This document shows positions 27,069-35,024 of a stretch of 64,000 bases of DNA, piece by piece (within the stretch, counting starts at the first letter, position 1; each line of letters opens with the position of its first letter). The stretch lies in the IMG/VR virus record IMGVR_UViG_3300027742_000001, positions 27,914-91,913 of that record, one strand, 5' to 3'. The notes under the pieces were generated by a model that did no database searches, had not been told where the DNA came from, and saw only the letters and a list, made by a program, of their open reading frames with translations. Both the position numbers and the translations under genes were made by a program. Origin of the DNA: a virus.

Positions 27069-27799
27069 TTATTTATCCATTCTTTCTCTCTCAGATTTCT
27101 TTATTGCACTTTTTACTAATTTAGAAGCCACAATGAAAAAGTTAGATTGGTCTAATATTGTACCTTTATTCGGTAAATAACCCTCTGAATAATACTCATA
27201 AGATTCATAAGCTTCGTTGAGGTATTCCCAATTAATATTACTTAAAGGGCAACCCTCAAATTCATATTCATCAATAGTAAACTTCTGAGAAGGTAAATGT
27301 TTACTTCTTTTTATTGTACAATCTTTCTTTCTACAATCCCTTGCAATTTTATCCCTATCAGTACAACTTGAGCAGTCGAACTCTTTAAATTTATCATCAA
27401 ATTGTACTGCTAAGGCTTTTTTAAACTTTCTATATCTTTACCTTTTAACATTGAAGTTACTCTGATAGAACTTGCTAAATCAGAAATCCAATCTAAAGGT
27501 AATATATCCATAAATTTATCATCAATATCTTCTTCTTTAATTGTTTTAATTGAGTTATCTATTTCAATGTTTTCTACTCTAACAAGTTTTGCTTTAGACA
27601 TATCATAATCAACTATTCCTTGTTCAGAAATTAATTTACCTTCTTCATTTTTAAATAACTGTGAATTATACTTTTCAAATTCCCTATTAGATAGTGCTTT
27701 ATAATAAAACTTAGTAGGTTTTTCTTCATCAATTTCCTCAGTAGGAATCCACTCGAACTCTTTCTCTAAGTCTAGTGTCACTAATTTTCTCTTTGCCAT
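27069..27799 (-). CDS. Tail assembly chaperone GT (frameshift product)
   Basis: The G frame (27799-27410) ends just after the heptamer A AAA AAG at 27422-27416. A -1 shift there gives KKALAVQFDD and continues about 115 residues to a stop at 27069. The extension contains FDCSSC...RDC.KKDC, four cysteines fit for zinc, and ends KKSERERMDK. In lambda-type tails G and the frameshifted GT coat the tape measure and recruit tail tube protein. The T part has no start codon of its own, which supports the frameshift. Confidence 0.75.
27410..27799 (-). CDS. Tail assembly chaperone G
   Basis: 129 residues, acidic helical protein between the tail tube and tape measure genes, interrupted on the upstream side by an endonuclease gene. 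It ends two codons after the slippery heptamer at 27416-27422. It should act as a chaperone for the tape measure protein and be the major product relative to GT. Confidence 0.78.
   Translation of the reverse strand: MAKRKLVTLDLEKEFEWIPTEEIDEEKPTKFYYKALSNREFEKYNSQLFKNEEGKLISEQGIVDYDMSKAKLVRVENIEIDNSIKTIKEEDIDDKFMDILPLDWISDLASSIRVTSMLKGKDIESLKKP
27416..27422 (-). promoter_or_regulatory. Programmed -1 ribosomal frameshift site
   Basis: A AAA AAG in the zero frame of gene G, followed by CCT TAG. This is the most slippery heptamer known in Escherichia coli and is used by many phage G-GT pairs. The -1 frame stays open to 27069. Confidence 0.75.
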
Positions 27800-27816
27800 A
27801 TTTTTCCCTTTCTTTT

Positions 27817-28761
27817 TTAATTTAATTTATCTATGTTAAAAACATCTTTGTTAAATACTTCTGTATTGCCATTTGGTAAAAAACATTCTTTTCTTTTTAC
27901 CTTATATTCTTTATAAAGATTTAAGTACCTTAGTTCTTCTTTGTAAGCATCTTCCCCTTTTAAGTATTTAGTAGATAGTAGTAAAAGAGGCTCATGCTCT
28001 CTAAACTCCTTAGCTCTAAATCTTTCTTTAATAGTGTTATCTTTAGTCGTTATTCCTATCTTGTAATAGTATTTCCCTTTATTTGTAAATCTGATATAAT
28101 ATAACCAAGTTGGTTTATCATAATAAGCTATAAATGTATTATCTGAGCTTCCCCTTTTCTCTTGTTTACATTCCTTACAAGATATATGTCCTTTATATAA
28201 ATGACTGATATGGCAGTCAAATATTGTATTATGCTCTAAACATTTTACACTATGTCTTCTTAATATTCTATCATGTTTTAATACTTCAAATTTATTAGGA
28301 AAAATAGAATCTACTTTATTTTGATAATATTCAAGGTCTTTTATTTGTTTATCTGAAGCATTTTTAGAGGCACACTCTTTACAAGTATGCTTACCTTGTA
28401 ATACTTCATAAGCGATTTGTTCAAACCATTTATTATGAATATTACATTTTAAGGTTACTTTATCATCTATTGTTTTATAGACTACTTTAGATAAATCTAA
28501 TTTGTCACCCCATACCTCTTTAACTTTTTCTAAAAATCCTTTAGTAGTATGTTTATGTATCCTACCTTCACATTGAGGACACTTATTACTTCTTTTATAG
28601 TTACCAAGTGTTCTATAAAACACATGATTACAATTTTTACAAGTAAATTTTATATTACTTTTAGCATTTTTATAATCTTTTTCATCAAAATAGAACTTAC
28701 CATTTACAAGTTGAATCAATAACTTCTTAGTTTGTTCTACAGTTCTTTTCTTTTTTATCAT
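27817..28761 (-). CDS. GIY-YIG-like homing endonuclease with zinc-ribbon repeats
   Basis: 314 residues. Residues 1-200 contain several short Cys-His ribbons (FTCKNCNHVF, NKCPQCEGR, HTCKECASK, ISCKECKQE), a repeated DNA-recognition array. Residues 215-290 carry TWLYYIRF...YYYKIGITTKDNTIKERF, resembling a GIY-YIG/T5orf172-type catalytic core (Y, K-I-G, R). It is inserted between the tail tube and the G gene, after the tail tube terminator, as free-standing homing endonucleases commonly are. Confidence 0.72.
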   Translation of the reverse strand: MIKKKRTVEQTKKLLIQLVNGKFYFDEKDYKNAKSNIKFTCKNCNHVFYRTLGNYKRSNKCPQCEGRIHKHTTKGFLEKVKEVWGDKLDLSKVVYKTIDDKVTLKCNIHNKWFEQIAYEVLQGKHTCKECASKNASDKQIKDLEYYQNKVDSIFPNKFEVLKHDRILRRHSVKCLEHNTIFDCHISHLYKGHISCKECKQEKRGSSDNTFIAYYDKPTWLYYIRFTNKGKYYYKIGITTKDNTIKERFRAKEFREHEPLLLLSTKYLKGEDAYKEELRYLNLYKEYKVKRKECFLPNGNTEVFNKDVFNIDKLN

Positions 28762-28796
28762 CCATTAGCCTTTCTTACTAAGTGTCAGCTTAGTTT

Positions 28797-28866
28797 ATTA
28801 ATTTAAAGTAAGACCTCCTCTGACACAAAGTAGGCTATACTTTAGGAGGTCTTACTTTAAATTAAT
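28797..28866 (-). terminator. Perfect 23-bp inverted repeat between tail tube and endonuclease genes
   Basis: Arms 28797-28819 and 28844-28866 are exact reverse complements (core AAGACCTCCT / AGGAGGTCTT), with a 24-nt loop. Next to it GTGTCAG (28782-28788) can pair with CTGACAC in the loop (28820-28826), giving an alternative fold. It may be a strong terminator or mRNA stabiliser shielding the endonuclease gene, or a remnant of the insertion. Confidence 0.55.
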
Positions 28867-28891
28867 CTATTATATCTAAAGAGAAAGAACC

Positions 28892-28909
28892 TAGAAGAAT
28901 TAACTTCTA
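28892..28909 (-). terminator. Stem-loop at the tail tube stop codon
   Basis: TAGAAG-ttaatt-CTTCTA, read on the - strand, includes the stop codon and is followed by GGTTCTTT. Nearly the same hairpin follows the major capsid gene (33728-33749). Confidence 0.55.
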
Positions 28910-30103
28910 AGCCTTTTTACTTGCTAAATACATAGCATTTCCACTTGAATCATTATTTGCCATAAATGTTAAATTTTGAGCAACTACACCCTCTGAGTCT
29001 GCTCTTTCAACAGAGGTTCTTGAAATATCTGCAAAGTACATAACAGCAGTATCACCATTACCATTTATCATTTCAATAAATAAAGTAGCACTTGCATTTT
29101 GTTTGAATTTAATTAGCTCTTGTAAATTTTCTAAATCTTTAGAGAAAGAGATTTCAACAGACTTAGATGTAACTAATTTTTGATAAATACCAGTTGTATT
29201 AATACTTTCTCTATCTGCTACTGTGTTATTAATTGCAATAGAAACATCTCTTACTTGTGTAACTGTACTATCAAGACTAAATAAGATATTCTTTACAATA
29301 AATACATTATTAGCATCTCCACAAGTTAAGTTAGGTGGAGTAGGTTGCGATTGAGTATTAATAAATGTTTGTGTTCCATTTGCACTTGAAGAAGTAGTTA
29401 ATAATTCACCTTGTGATAGGTTAAAAGTTAATGAATCAAAAACAATACCTCCAAAGTCAAGTACGGAGTCTGTATCCCCACCTTCATACTGTCTTACAGC
29501 TAAAGGAGCAACATCTTCTCCTAACTTTTGTAATCTATATAAATCATAAGAACCTGTTCCAGTAGTTACTTCAGTAACACTTGTTCCAGCAGTTACATTA
29601 GCCCCTTTTTCGATATAAGTTCCCATAGCATTTTTTATAACTAAATGAGGGTTTAATTTCCCAGCTTCTGTACCAGTTATAGGCAATACTGCAAGTTCAG
29701 CATCAATAGTACCACTATTTCCCTCTTGCCCCGATAAATTTTTACAAGCAACAAGGGATGGACTGAGATTATTTCTCTCTAATGACTCAATAGACATATT
29801 TAAACCTGAAGTTGTTTGAATAAGAACTGCATCAGCATCAACCCAAGCAGAACCAATATCAGCCCATCTATTTGTATCACTAAAATCTTCTGCTGTTAGG
29901 TCAACTCCTGTTTCATCTGCTGTACCTAAGAATCTATAAAGACTCCCACCATCACTAACAATAGTAGCAAGTGTACCTTCAGTTCTAGCTAATAAATCTG
30001 CTGAAATCTCTGTTGAAGCATAATCAGCTGTGCTAGCTTTTGCTTGACCAACAGTAGTTTCTTCACCTATTAGAACAACCGTCTGTTTAATTAATTTTGC
30101 CAT
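28907..30103 (-). CDS. Major tail tube protein
   Basis: 398 residues. Starts MAKLIKQTVVLIGEE and ends NLTFMANNDSSGNAMYL; beta-rich throughout, with the C-terminal half resembling siphophage tail tube proteins. Position after the tail terminator and before G/GT fits the tube subunit. Residues 1-100 include a beta segment of GST-like surface repeats that is not part of the usual core. Confidence 0.75.
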   Translation of the reverse strand: MAKLIKQTVVLIGEETTVGQAKASTADYASTEISADLLARTEGTLATIVSDGGSLYRFLGTADETGVDLTAEDFSDTNRWADIGSAWVDADAVLIQTTSGLNMSIESLERNNLSPSLVACKNLSGQEGNSGTIDAELAVLPITGTEAGKLNPHLVIKNAMGTYIEKGANVTAGTSVTEVTTGTGSYDLYRLQKLGEDVAPLAVRQYEGGDTDSVLDFGGIVFDSLTFNLSQGELLTTSSSANGTQTFINTQSQPTPPNLTCGDANNVFIVKNILFSLDSTVTQVRDVSIAINNTVADRESINTTGIYQKLVTSKSVEISFSKDLENLQELIKFKQNASATLFIEMINGNGDTAVMYFADISRTSVERADSEGVVAQNLTFMANNDSSGNAMYLASKKA

Positions 30104-30144
30104 TAATTTTTCCTTTTAATTTAATTTTAACCCTATTTTTTGTT

Positions 30145-30570
30145 TTAAACATTACTTCTCCACTTCATTAGAAAAGCAAGTTCTCCCTCTTTTTTTGGAT
30201 AACTTGTATCACTATCCCATTCACTTCCGATAAAATCTCTATCTAAAATAATCTTCCAAAGAGGATTATCACTTAAAATAGCTTTTTCAACTTTATCTTG
30301 ATAATCTAAAAATTCTAACTCATCTTTCATATCAAGAAATATTAAAACTCTTATAACCATAACCCTATCATATTCACAACCAACATCAGTTCCCATATTA
30401 CCATTTAATTCAGCACTTGTACCTTCAATCTTTAAATAACAACTTGGAAAAGTATCTTCTTGTGTAAGTGATTTCTTATTACCTATATCTACTTTTTTAA
30501 ATATTTTAGAATACTCTAATATAGATTTTATCTCATTAGCAATATCCCTTGTAGGTATTGTTCTACTCAT
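30145..30570 (-). CDS. Tail terminator-like protein
   Basis: 141 residues. RDIANEIKSILEYSKIFKKVDIGN...FPSCYLKIEG matches the fold of tail terminators (lambda gpU/HK97 gp10-type region) by pattern and by gene order directly before the tail tube gene. Caps the tail tube at the head-proximal end. Confidence 0.65.
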   Translation of the reverse strand: MSRTIPTRDIANEIKSILEYSKIFKKVDIGNKKSLTQEDTFPSCYLKIEGTSAELNGNMGTDVGCEYDRVMVIRVLIFLDMKDELEFLDYQDKVEKAILSDNPLWKIILDRDFIGSEWDSDTSYPKKEGELAFLMKWRSNV

Positions 30571-30583
30571 ATTTTCCCTTTAA

Positions 30584-31069
30584 TTAATATCTTCTAAGTA
30601 TTTGGTTAACACTAATGTAATATTGGTGTTTAAATATACTTTGTAGTCTTTCAAAATATCCGTTCCACTTACTTAACTTATTACTATTTTGAAGTATCTC
30701 TGCATAGTTATATCTTTTACCTTTATATACTTTATAAACAGTATTTCCATTCTTACCACCATCTAACATATTTGTAGAAGTATGAGTGTAAGTAACTGTA
30801 TTACCTTTTGTTATAAATTTAGCTTCACTAAATGATTCCATTTTAAGGTCTATTAAATTATTTAATAAGTTACCAGTTCTTTTATGTGGATAAGTAGTAA
30901 TGCCATCATTTATATTAGTATTACTTAATCTTCTCTTTTGTTCATTAATAAGTTTACTTTTAAGATTATTAATTGAGTTAACTATATTTTTAACTTTTAC
31001 TTTAAAAACTTTTACCGAAGTATCTTGAATACGTTTTTTTAATTGAGTAAATCCCGTAACCTTTGCCAT
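30584..31069 (-). CDS. Tail completion / HK97 gp10-like neck protein
   Basis: 161 residues, basic with an N-terminal helix (TQLKKRIQDTSVKVFKVKVKNIVNS) then a HKRTGNLLNNL segment typical of HK97 gp10-like tail completion proteins. Located between the connector and the tail terminator as expected. Confidence 0.65.
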   Translation of the reverse strand: MAKVTGFTQLKKRIQDTSVKVFKVKVKNIVNSINNLKSKLINEQKRRLSNTNINDGITTYPHKRTGNLLNNLIDLKMESFSEAKFITKGNTVTYTHTSTNMLDGGKNGNTVYKVYKGKRYNYAEILQNSNKLSKWNGYFERLQSIFKHQYYISVNQILRRY

Positions 31070-31077
31070 GTTAAATC

Positions 31078-31842
31078 CTAATAAGTAGTAGCTAAACTAA
31101 TACCTGCATAAGCATAAAATACTGTTAAAAGGTGTTTAGGTATTTCTGAATCTCGGTAAGTTGTTTCTGAACCTTCTTTATCTTGTACTCTTGAAATTAA
31201 ATCTGCTTTAGCTTTTCTTCTATCATATCTTAATTTAATAAGTTCATAAAAAGCCATCTTTAAATCATTCGGTAAAGTATCATATCCTACGTTTAAGTTT
31301 ATAAGAAAAGGTTTCCTTAAATTACTTGGTGTAGTTTCTAGTTCAAATTTGTTGTTATAAATATAATAATCAGTATCTTCTGTAAGTGTTTCTCCTAAAT
31401 ATGTTACTGAATTAACAGTATAAGGATTAATACCAATTCTATAATCTAGTTTATCTTTTCGGGGGAATATTTCAAGGGTAAGTGTATCAGACTCATTAAT
31501 AAAAACATAGTACTTGTAGTTTATTGTAAGTGTTGTATTGTTAGGTATTGAGCCTGAGCTTAAACTTGTAATAGTTCCATCTTCATAATTAACTGTATAA
31601 TCAGTATCTTCAACATAAGTATCAATAGTTAATGATTGTATGTTCTTATGAATGAGTTGAGTTTCGGTATCGTGTACTAATAGTAATGATTCAGAAGTTG
31701 ATTCGGTATCTCTTAACAAAGCTATTCCAAAAGTTGTATATAATTCTCGTAAAACACCTAACATTATACTAGCATACTCAGTATCATTTTTAGATTCATC
31801 AATACTAAAGCTTAATTTAAAATCTGTAAAAGAAGTTTGCAT
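31078..31842 (-). CDS. Head-tail connector protein with beta insertion
   Basis: 254 residues, longer than the usual connector (about 100). Both ends are helical: the N-terminal YASIMLGVLRELYTTFGIAL and C-terminal PNDLKMAFYELIKLRYDRRKA part matches the HK97 gp6-like connector. The middle (60-170, VEDTDYTVNYEDGTITSLSSG) is an Ig-like beta domain found in decorated connectors. Confidence 0.6.
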   Translation of the reverse strand: MQTSFTDFKLSFSIDESKNDTEYASIMLGVLRELYTTFGIALLRDTESTSESLLLVHDTETQLIHKNIQSLTIDTYVEDTDYTVNYEDGTITSLSSGSIPNNTTLTINYKYYVFINESDTLTLEIFPRKDKLDYRIGINPYTVNSVTYLGETLTEDTDYYIYNNKFELETTPSNLRKPFLINLNVGYDTLPNDLKMAFYELIKLRYDRRKAKADLISRVQDKEGSETTYRDSEIPKHLLTVFYAYAGISLATTY

Positions 31843-31852
31843 TTAATCTCCT

Positions 31853-32122
31853 TTATTTAGCCTCTGTTTTAGCTTTAGTTCTTGGTGTTCTTTTTCTAGT
31901 AGTTTTTGGTTTAGGAGTTTCTTTTTTAGGTTCTTCAATTTTTGTTTCTTGTTTTTCTATCTGTTTTGTTTCTTTGACTTTATCTTCTTTAATTTCTATA
32001 AAAAGATTTGGTTGTTTTAAAAGTTCTTTACCAAGTTCCTCTGAAACTTCTACTTCACAAAATTTCTCGAAGTGAAGTCCATCAGTAATTGTAAGACCTT
32101 TATGTCTATACTTTATCTTCAT
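31853..32122 (-). CDS. Small head-region protein with Lys/Pro-rich tail
   Basis: 89 residues. Residues 1-45 look folded; 46-89 are a low-complexity KETKQIEKQETKIEEPKKE type tail. Position between capsid and connector suggests a head completion or decoration-related role. Some tail codons may be assembly slippage prone. Function unknown. Confidence 0.6.
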   Translation of the reverse strand: MKIKYRHKGLTITDGLHFEKFCEVEVSEELGKELLKQPNLFIEIKEDKVKETKQIEKQETKIEEPKKETPKPKTTRKRTPRTKAKTEAK

Positions 32123-32152
32123 TGCAATCCTTTCGACTGTACTCTATATGTT

Positions 32153-33637
32153 CTATTTTATGTGTTTAATATATACTTTGTTACCACAATCCCAATATCT
32201 TAAGTAATCATTATTCAACATATTTTCATATTCAGTTAGATTAGAATCATATACTTCTAGTTTATCTTTTAACTTATGCTTCATAAACTTTTGTCTATTA
32301 AGTACCTCTAAAGAGCCTTCTTTAAAATAATAATAATTAGGTTTACTTTCATGTGTAAAATAAAAACCTAATGATTCATATAAAGAACCATCAAATATGC
32401 TCTTATCACAATAACTAACTAAAGTTCCTTTAAAGTTTCTTTCAAAGTATTTTAATAACTTACTCGCTCCTCCAATAACTGAAGTGCCTAATTTGTTACA
32501 AAATCTTATAAGTTCATAATCATGTTTATTACTAAATCTAGATTTTCCAAAAGTCATTATTGATACTAAATCATTATTATAAATTAACCCATACTTTAAT
32601 GTGCTTGAAGAATATCCTTGTAAATGATTATCATTAATAAAATCTTTTGCTTCCTTTGTGCTTAACTCAACTAAAGTACATTTTCTAGCATATATTTTAT
32701 TAGTAACAATTCCTAATCTCTTTTTGATTAAATCTTTTATTATGTCTTGTTTATTAATCCATTGGTGTTCAAAGATATGTAATAATTGAATCCCTTTTTG
32801 ATTTGCTACGTTTGTCTTGTTTAAGTGATAATCTTTTGTTTTACCTCTTATACCTTCTGAGTGCCAATACAATCCATTATATTCAAACCCTATTGCTAAA
32901 TCTTCAATATAAACATCTATTTCTTTTAAATCTAAAATTCTACTATTTTGAGTTATCTCTTTATCTGTTAAAGATTGAATAAATTCATATAGTACTATTT
33001 CACCTTTAGATTTAACATTTTGACATCCACAAGAAGTTTTAGAGCCATTTCTTATATAAGTATTTTGCCATTCAAAAACTTCATCACAAAAAGGACATTT
33101 AAACTTAGAGATATATCTATCAAAATCTTTGTGCTTTTTTATATTAGGTTCAACTACCTCAATATTATTTAAAGTTTGACCTTTTTTTGGTTTTTGTTTT
33201 CTTAATGTACACCCACATGATTTTCTACCTTTTTTACTAACCTCTTTAATAGTAGTAATAAAAGAATCTCCACAGTCTACACATTTAAACTTAGCTTTTC
33301 TATCTTTATGACTTGATTCAGTTTTTTCAATAGGAAATAATTCAAGTATCTCTACATTATATTTACCAATCTTTTGTCCTACTTTATACTTATTGTAAGG
33401 TAATTGACACCCACAAGATATTTTAGCATTAGTTCTCCCTCGTATAACGTGGTCTAAACTAGCTTCAAAAGGTTCTTTACAAAAAGGACATTCAAAAATA
33501 GCTCTCTTTTGACTTCTATTTTTACCTTCAGGAATCCAATAATCAGTAAGCATTTTAACTTTCTGAGTTCCTACGTAATCACCTTTATTATATTTTCTAT
33601 TTCTTAGTTTATTTTGCTTATTTTTTTCTGTATCCAA
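32153..33637 (-). CDS. Vsr-like (EDxHD-type) homing endonuclease
   Basis: 494 residues. Residues 15-215 hold four zinc ribbons of the type KCVDCGDSF and FKCPFCDEVF, each followed by CGC; residues 216-320 contain KSKGEIVLYEFI..., KEIDVYIEDLAIGFEYNGLYWHSE and the IQLLHIFEHQW motif, matching the Vsr-like nuclease fold of I-Bth0305I-type homing endonucleases. Residues 330-480 resemble the GNAT-like domain common at the C-terminus of such proteins (HLQGYSSSTLKYGLI...IGGASKLLKYF). It is inserted between the major capsid and the connector-region genes. An inverted repeat lies at both sides of it. Confidence 0.82.
   Translation of the reverse strand: MDTEKNKQNKLRNRKYNKGDYVGTQKVKMLTDYWIPEGKNRSQKRAIFECPFCKEPFEASLDHVIRGRTNAKISCGCQLPYNKYKVGQKIGKYNVEILELFPIEKTESSHKDRKAKFKCVDCGDSFITTIKEVSKKGRKSCGCTLRKQKPKKGQTLNNIEVVEPNIKKHKDFDRYISKFKCPFCDEVFEWQNTYIRNGSKTSCGCQNVKSKGEIVLYEFIQSLTDKEITQNSRILDLKEIDVYIEDLAIGFEYNGLYWHSEGIRGKTKDYHLNKTNVANQKGIQLLHIFEHQWINKQDIIKDLIKKRLGIVTNKIYARKCTLVELSTKEAKDFINDNHLQGYSSSTLKYGLIYNNDLVSIMTFGKSRFSNKHDYELIRFCNKLGTSVIGGASKLLKYFERNFKGTLVSYCDKSIFDGSLYESLGFYFTHESKPNYYYFKEGSLEVLNRQKFMKHKLKDKLEVYDSNLTEYENMLNNDYLRYWDCGNKVYIKHIK
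32180..32202. repeat. Inverted repeat arm, left (within endonuclease 3' end)
   Basis: GTTACCACAATCCC... 23 nt on the + strand, exact reverse complement of 33701-33723. On the - strand it encodes the conserved LRYWDCGNK ending of the endonuclease. Confidence 0.8.
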
Positions 33638-33700
33638 CTATTAACTCCTTTTTGTTTTACTATAACATAAGGTAGCTTAATAATTACTTAATACAAATAC

Positions 33701-33723
33701 TAAGATATTGGGATTGTGGTAAC
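33701..33723. repeat. Inverted repeat arm, right (upstream of the endonuclease)
   Basis: The same 23 nt in opposite orientation, in the non-coding gap between the major capsid gene and the endonuclease. Read on the + strand it encodes LRYWDCGN followed by a stop, so it looks like a leftover of a second, oppositely oriented endonuclease 3' end. Confidence 0.75.
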
Positions 33724-33727
33724 TAAA

Positions 33728-33749
33728 CTAGAAGAAATTAATCTTCTAG
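33728..33749 (-). terminator. Terminator-like hairpin after the major capsid gene
   Basis: CTAGAAGA-ttaatt-TCTTCTAG read on the - strand, 8-bp stem, 8 bp after the stop codon, followed by TTTAGTT. It may limit read-through from the strongly expressed capsid gene. Confidence 0.65.
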
Positions 33750-33756
33750 TCTTTTA

Positions 33757-34998
33757 CTAAGCTATATTATATCCTAATACAACATATTTTCTATCTGTAT
33801 CAACTGGGAAGTTAGTTTCAGTACTATCATATAAACCACCAAACCCAACTCTACTTCTCATAGCCCAAGCTTGAGTATCATTTTTGATATTTTCATCAGT
33901 TTTAACAGTTGTAGAACCAGCTTTCATATATGCTTTTAAGAAATCAACATTAGCCATGATTAATGAACCAAATGTATTTGAAGAAGTTTCAATGATTCCA
34001 GTAGCACCAACTTGAGGCATAAAGTCTAGTTGATATAGAGGCATACCATTAAATCTAGTTACAATATCACCATTACTAATGATTTGTCTTTCAAATACAT
34101 CAGTAAATCTTGACATTCTTTGATAAGTTTTAAGGTCAGCAAATAAAGCAACTTTTCCTAAAGAAATTTGAGTATTAGTCATATATTTCCCACCTGAAGT
34201 TTGCATTTCAAATACTTTATCAAGGAATTGTGTATCAGATAGAGTTGAACCCCCAAAGTTTACTTTAGCTTTTTCAAAACCTAATCTTCTGATTCCTTTG
34301 AATTGAGTGATAGGGTTAGAAGCAGTTACAGCATTTCCATCAATATCAGTTTTATCCCAATCAGTACCATCAAATTCAGCTACAACATTGTGTCCATTAG
34401 TAATTGCGTTTTCAAATGCTTCAGCGAAACCTTGTTGCATATCTCTAATAACACCAACAGCTAAATCAATCATAGAATCTTCTAAAGACTCAGTTGAGAT
34501 AACAGCATAAGACATTACTTTATCAACAACATATCTGAAGTGAGTGAAAGTTTGGTCAGAAGCAGTTGCGTCATCACCTTCTCCAACTCTAAATACATTT
34601 AATCTAGTGTCTTGTAATGCTCTAGTAATAGATACATCCATAACTTCTTCCATTGGAATTAATGAAGAAAGTTTAATTGAATTCCAAGCATCTAAAATTA
34701 GTTGCCCTGAAGGTCCTGAAGGAATTAAATCACTAATATCAGAAGTTAAAAGTGATTTAGTAACACCTTTTGTTTCAGCATATGCTAAAATATCTTCTAC
34801 ATCTTCTTGTCCAAAAGACAACCCATTTTTTTCTTTAATAGACTTAACAGCCCAAGCAACATCTAATACTCTCATATCTTCTTTAGTTGCTCTTTTAACA
34901 TTATAAGATGTATAATCTTTTGGAGCATTTGCTTTTGGCATTTTAGTTTCAGCTTTTTGTGAAACTTTCTTTTCAATCATTTTGTCAAATTTAGACAT
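33757..34998 (-). CDS. Major capsid protein, HK97 fold
   Basis: 413 residues. The N-terminal 60 residues are charged helical (MSKFDKMIEKKVSQKAETK), a likely delta domain removed by the protease. Then LIPMEEVMDVSITRALQDTRLNVFRVGEGD, QTFTHFRYVVDKVMSYAVISTESLEDS and FAEAFENAITNG match the N-arm, P-domain and spine helix of HK97-type capsid proteins. It lies right after the protease gene. Confidence 0.85.
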   Translation of the reverse strand: MSKFDKMIEKKVSQKAETKMPKANAPKDYTSYNVKRATKEDMRVLDVAWAVKSIKEKNGLSFGQEDVEDILAYAETKGVTKSLLTSDISDLIPSGPSGQLILDAWNSIKLSSLIPMEEVMDVSITRALQDTRLNVFRVGEGDDATASDQTFTHFRYVVDKVMSYAVISTESLEDSMIDLAVGVIRDMQQGFAEAFENAITNGHNVVAEFDGTDWDKTDIDGNAVTASNPITQFKGIRRLGFEKAKVNFGGSTLSDTQFLDKVFEMQTSGGKYMTNTQISLGKVALFADLKTYQRMSRFTDVFERQIISNGDIVTRFNGMPLYQLDFMPQVGATGIIETSSNTFGSLIMANVDFLKAYMKAGSTTVKTDENIKNDTQAWAMRSRVGFGGLYDSTETNFPVDTDRKYVVLGYNIA

Positions 34999-35024
34999 TT
35001 ATCTTTCCTTGTTTTAATTTTGTT

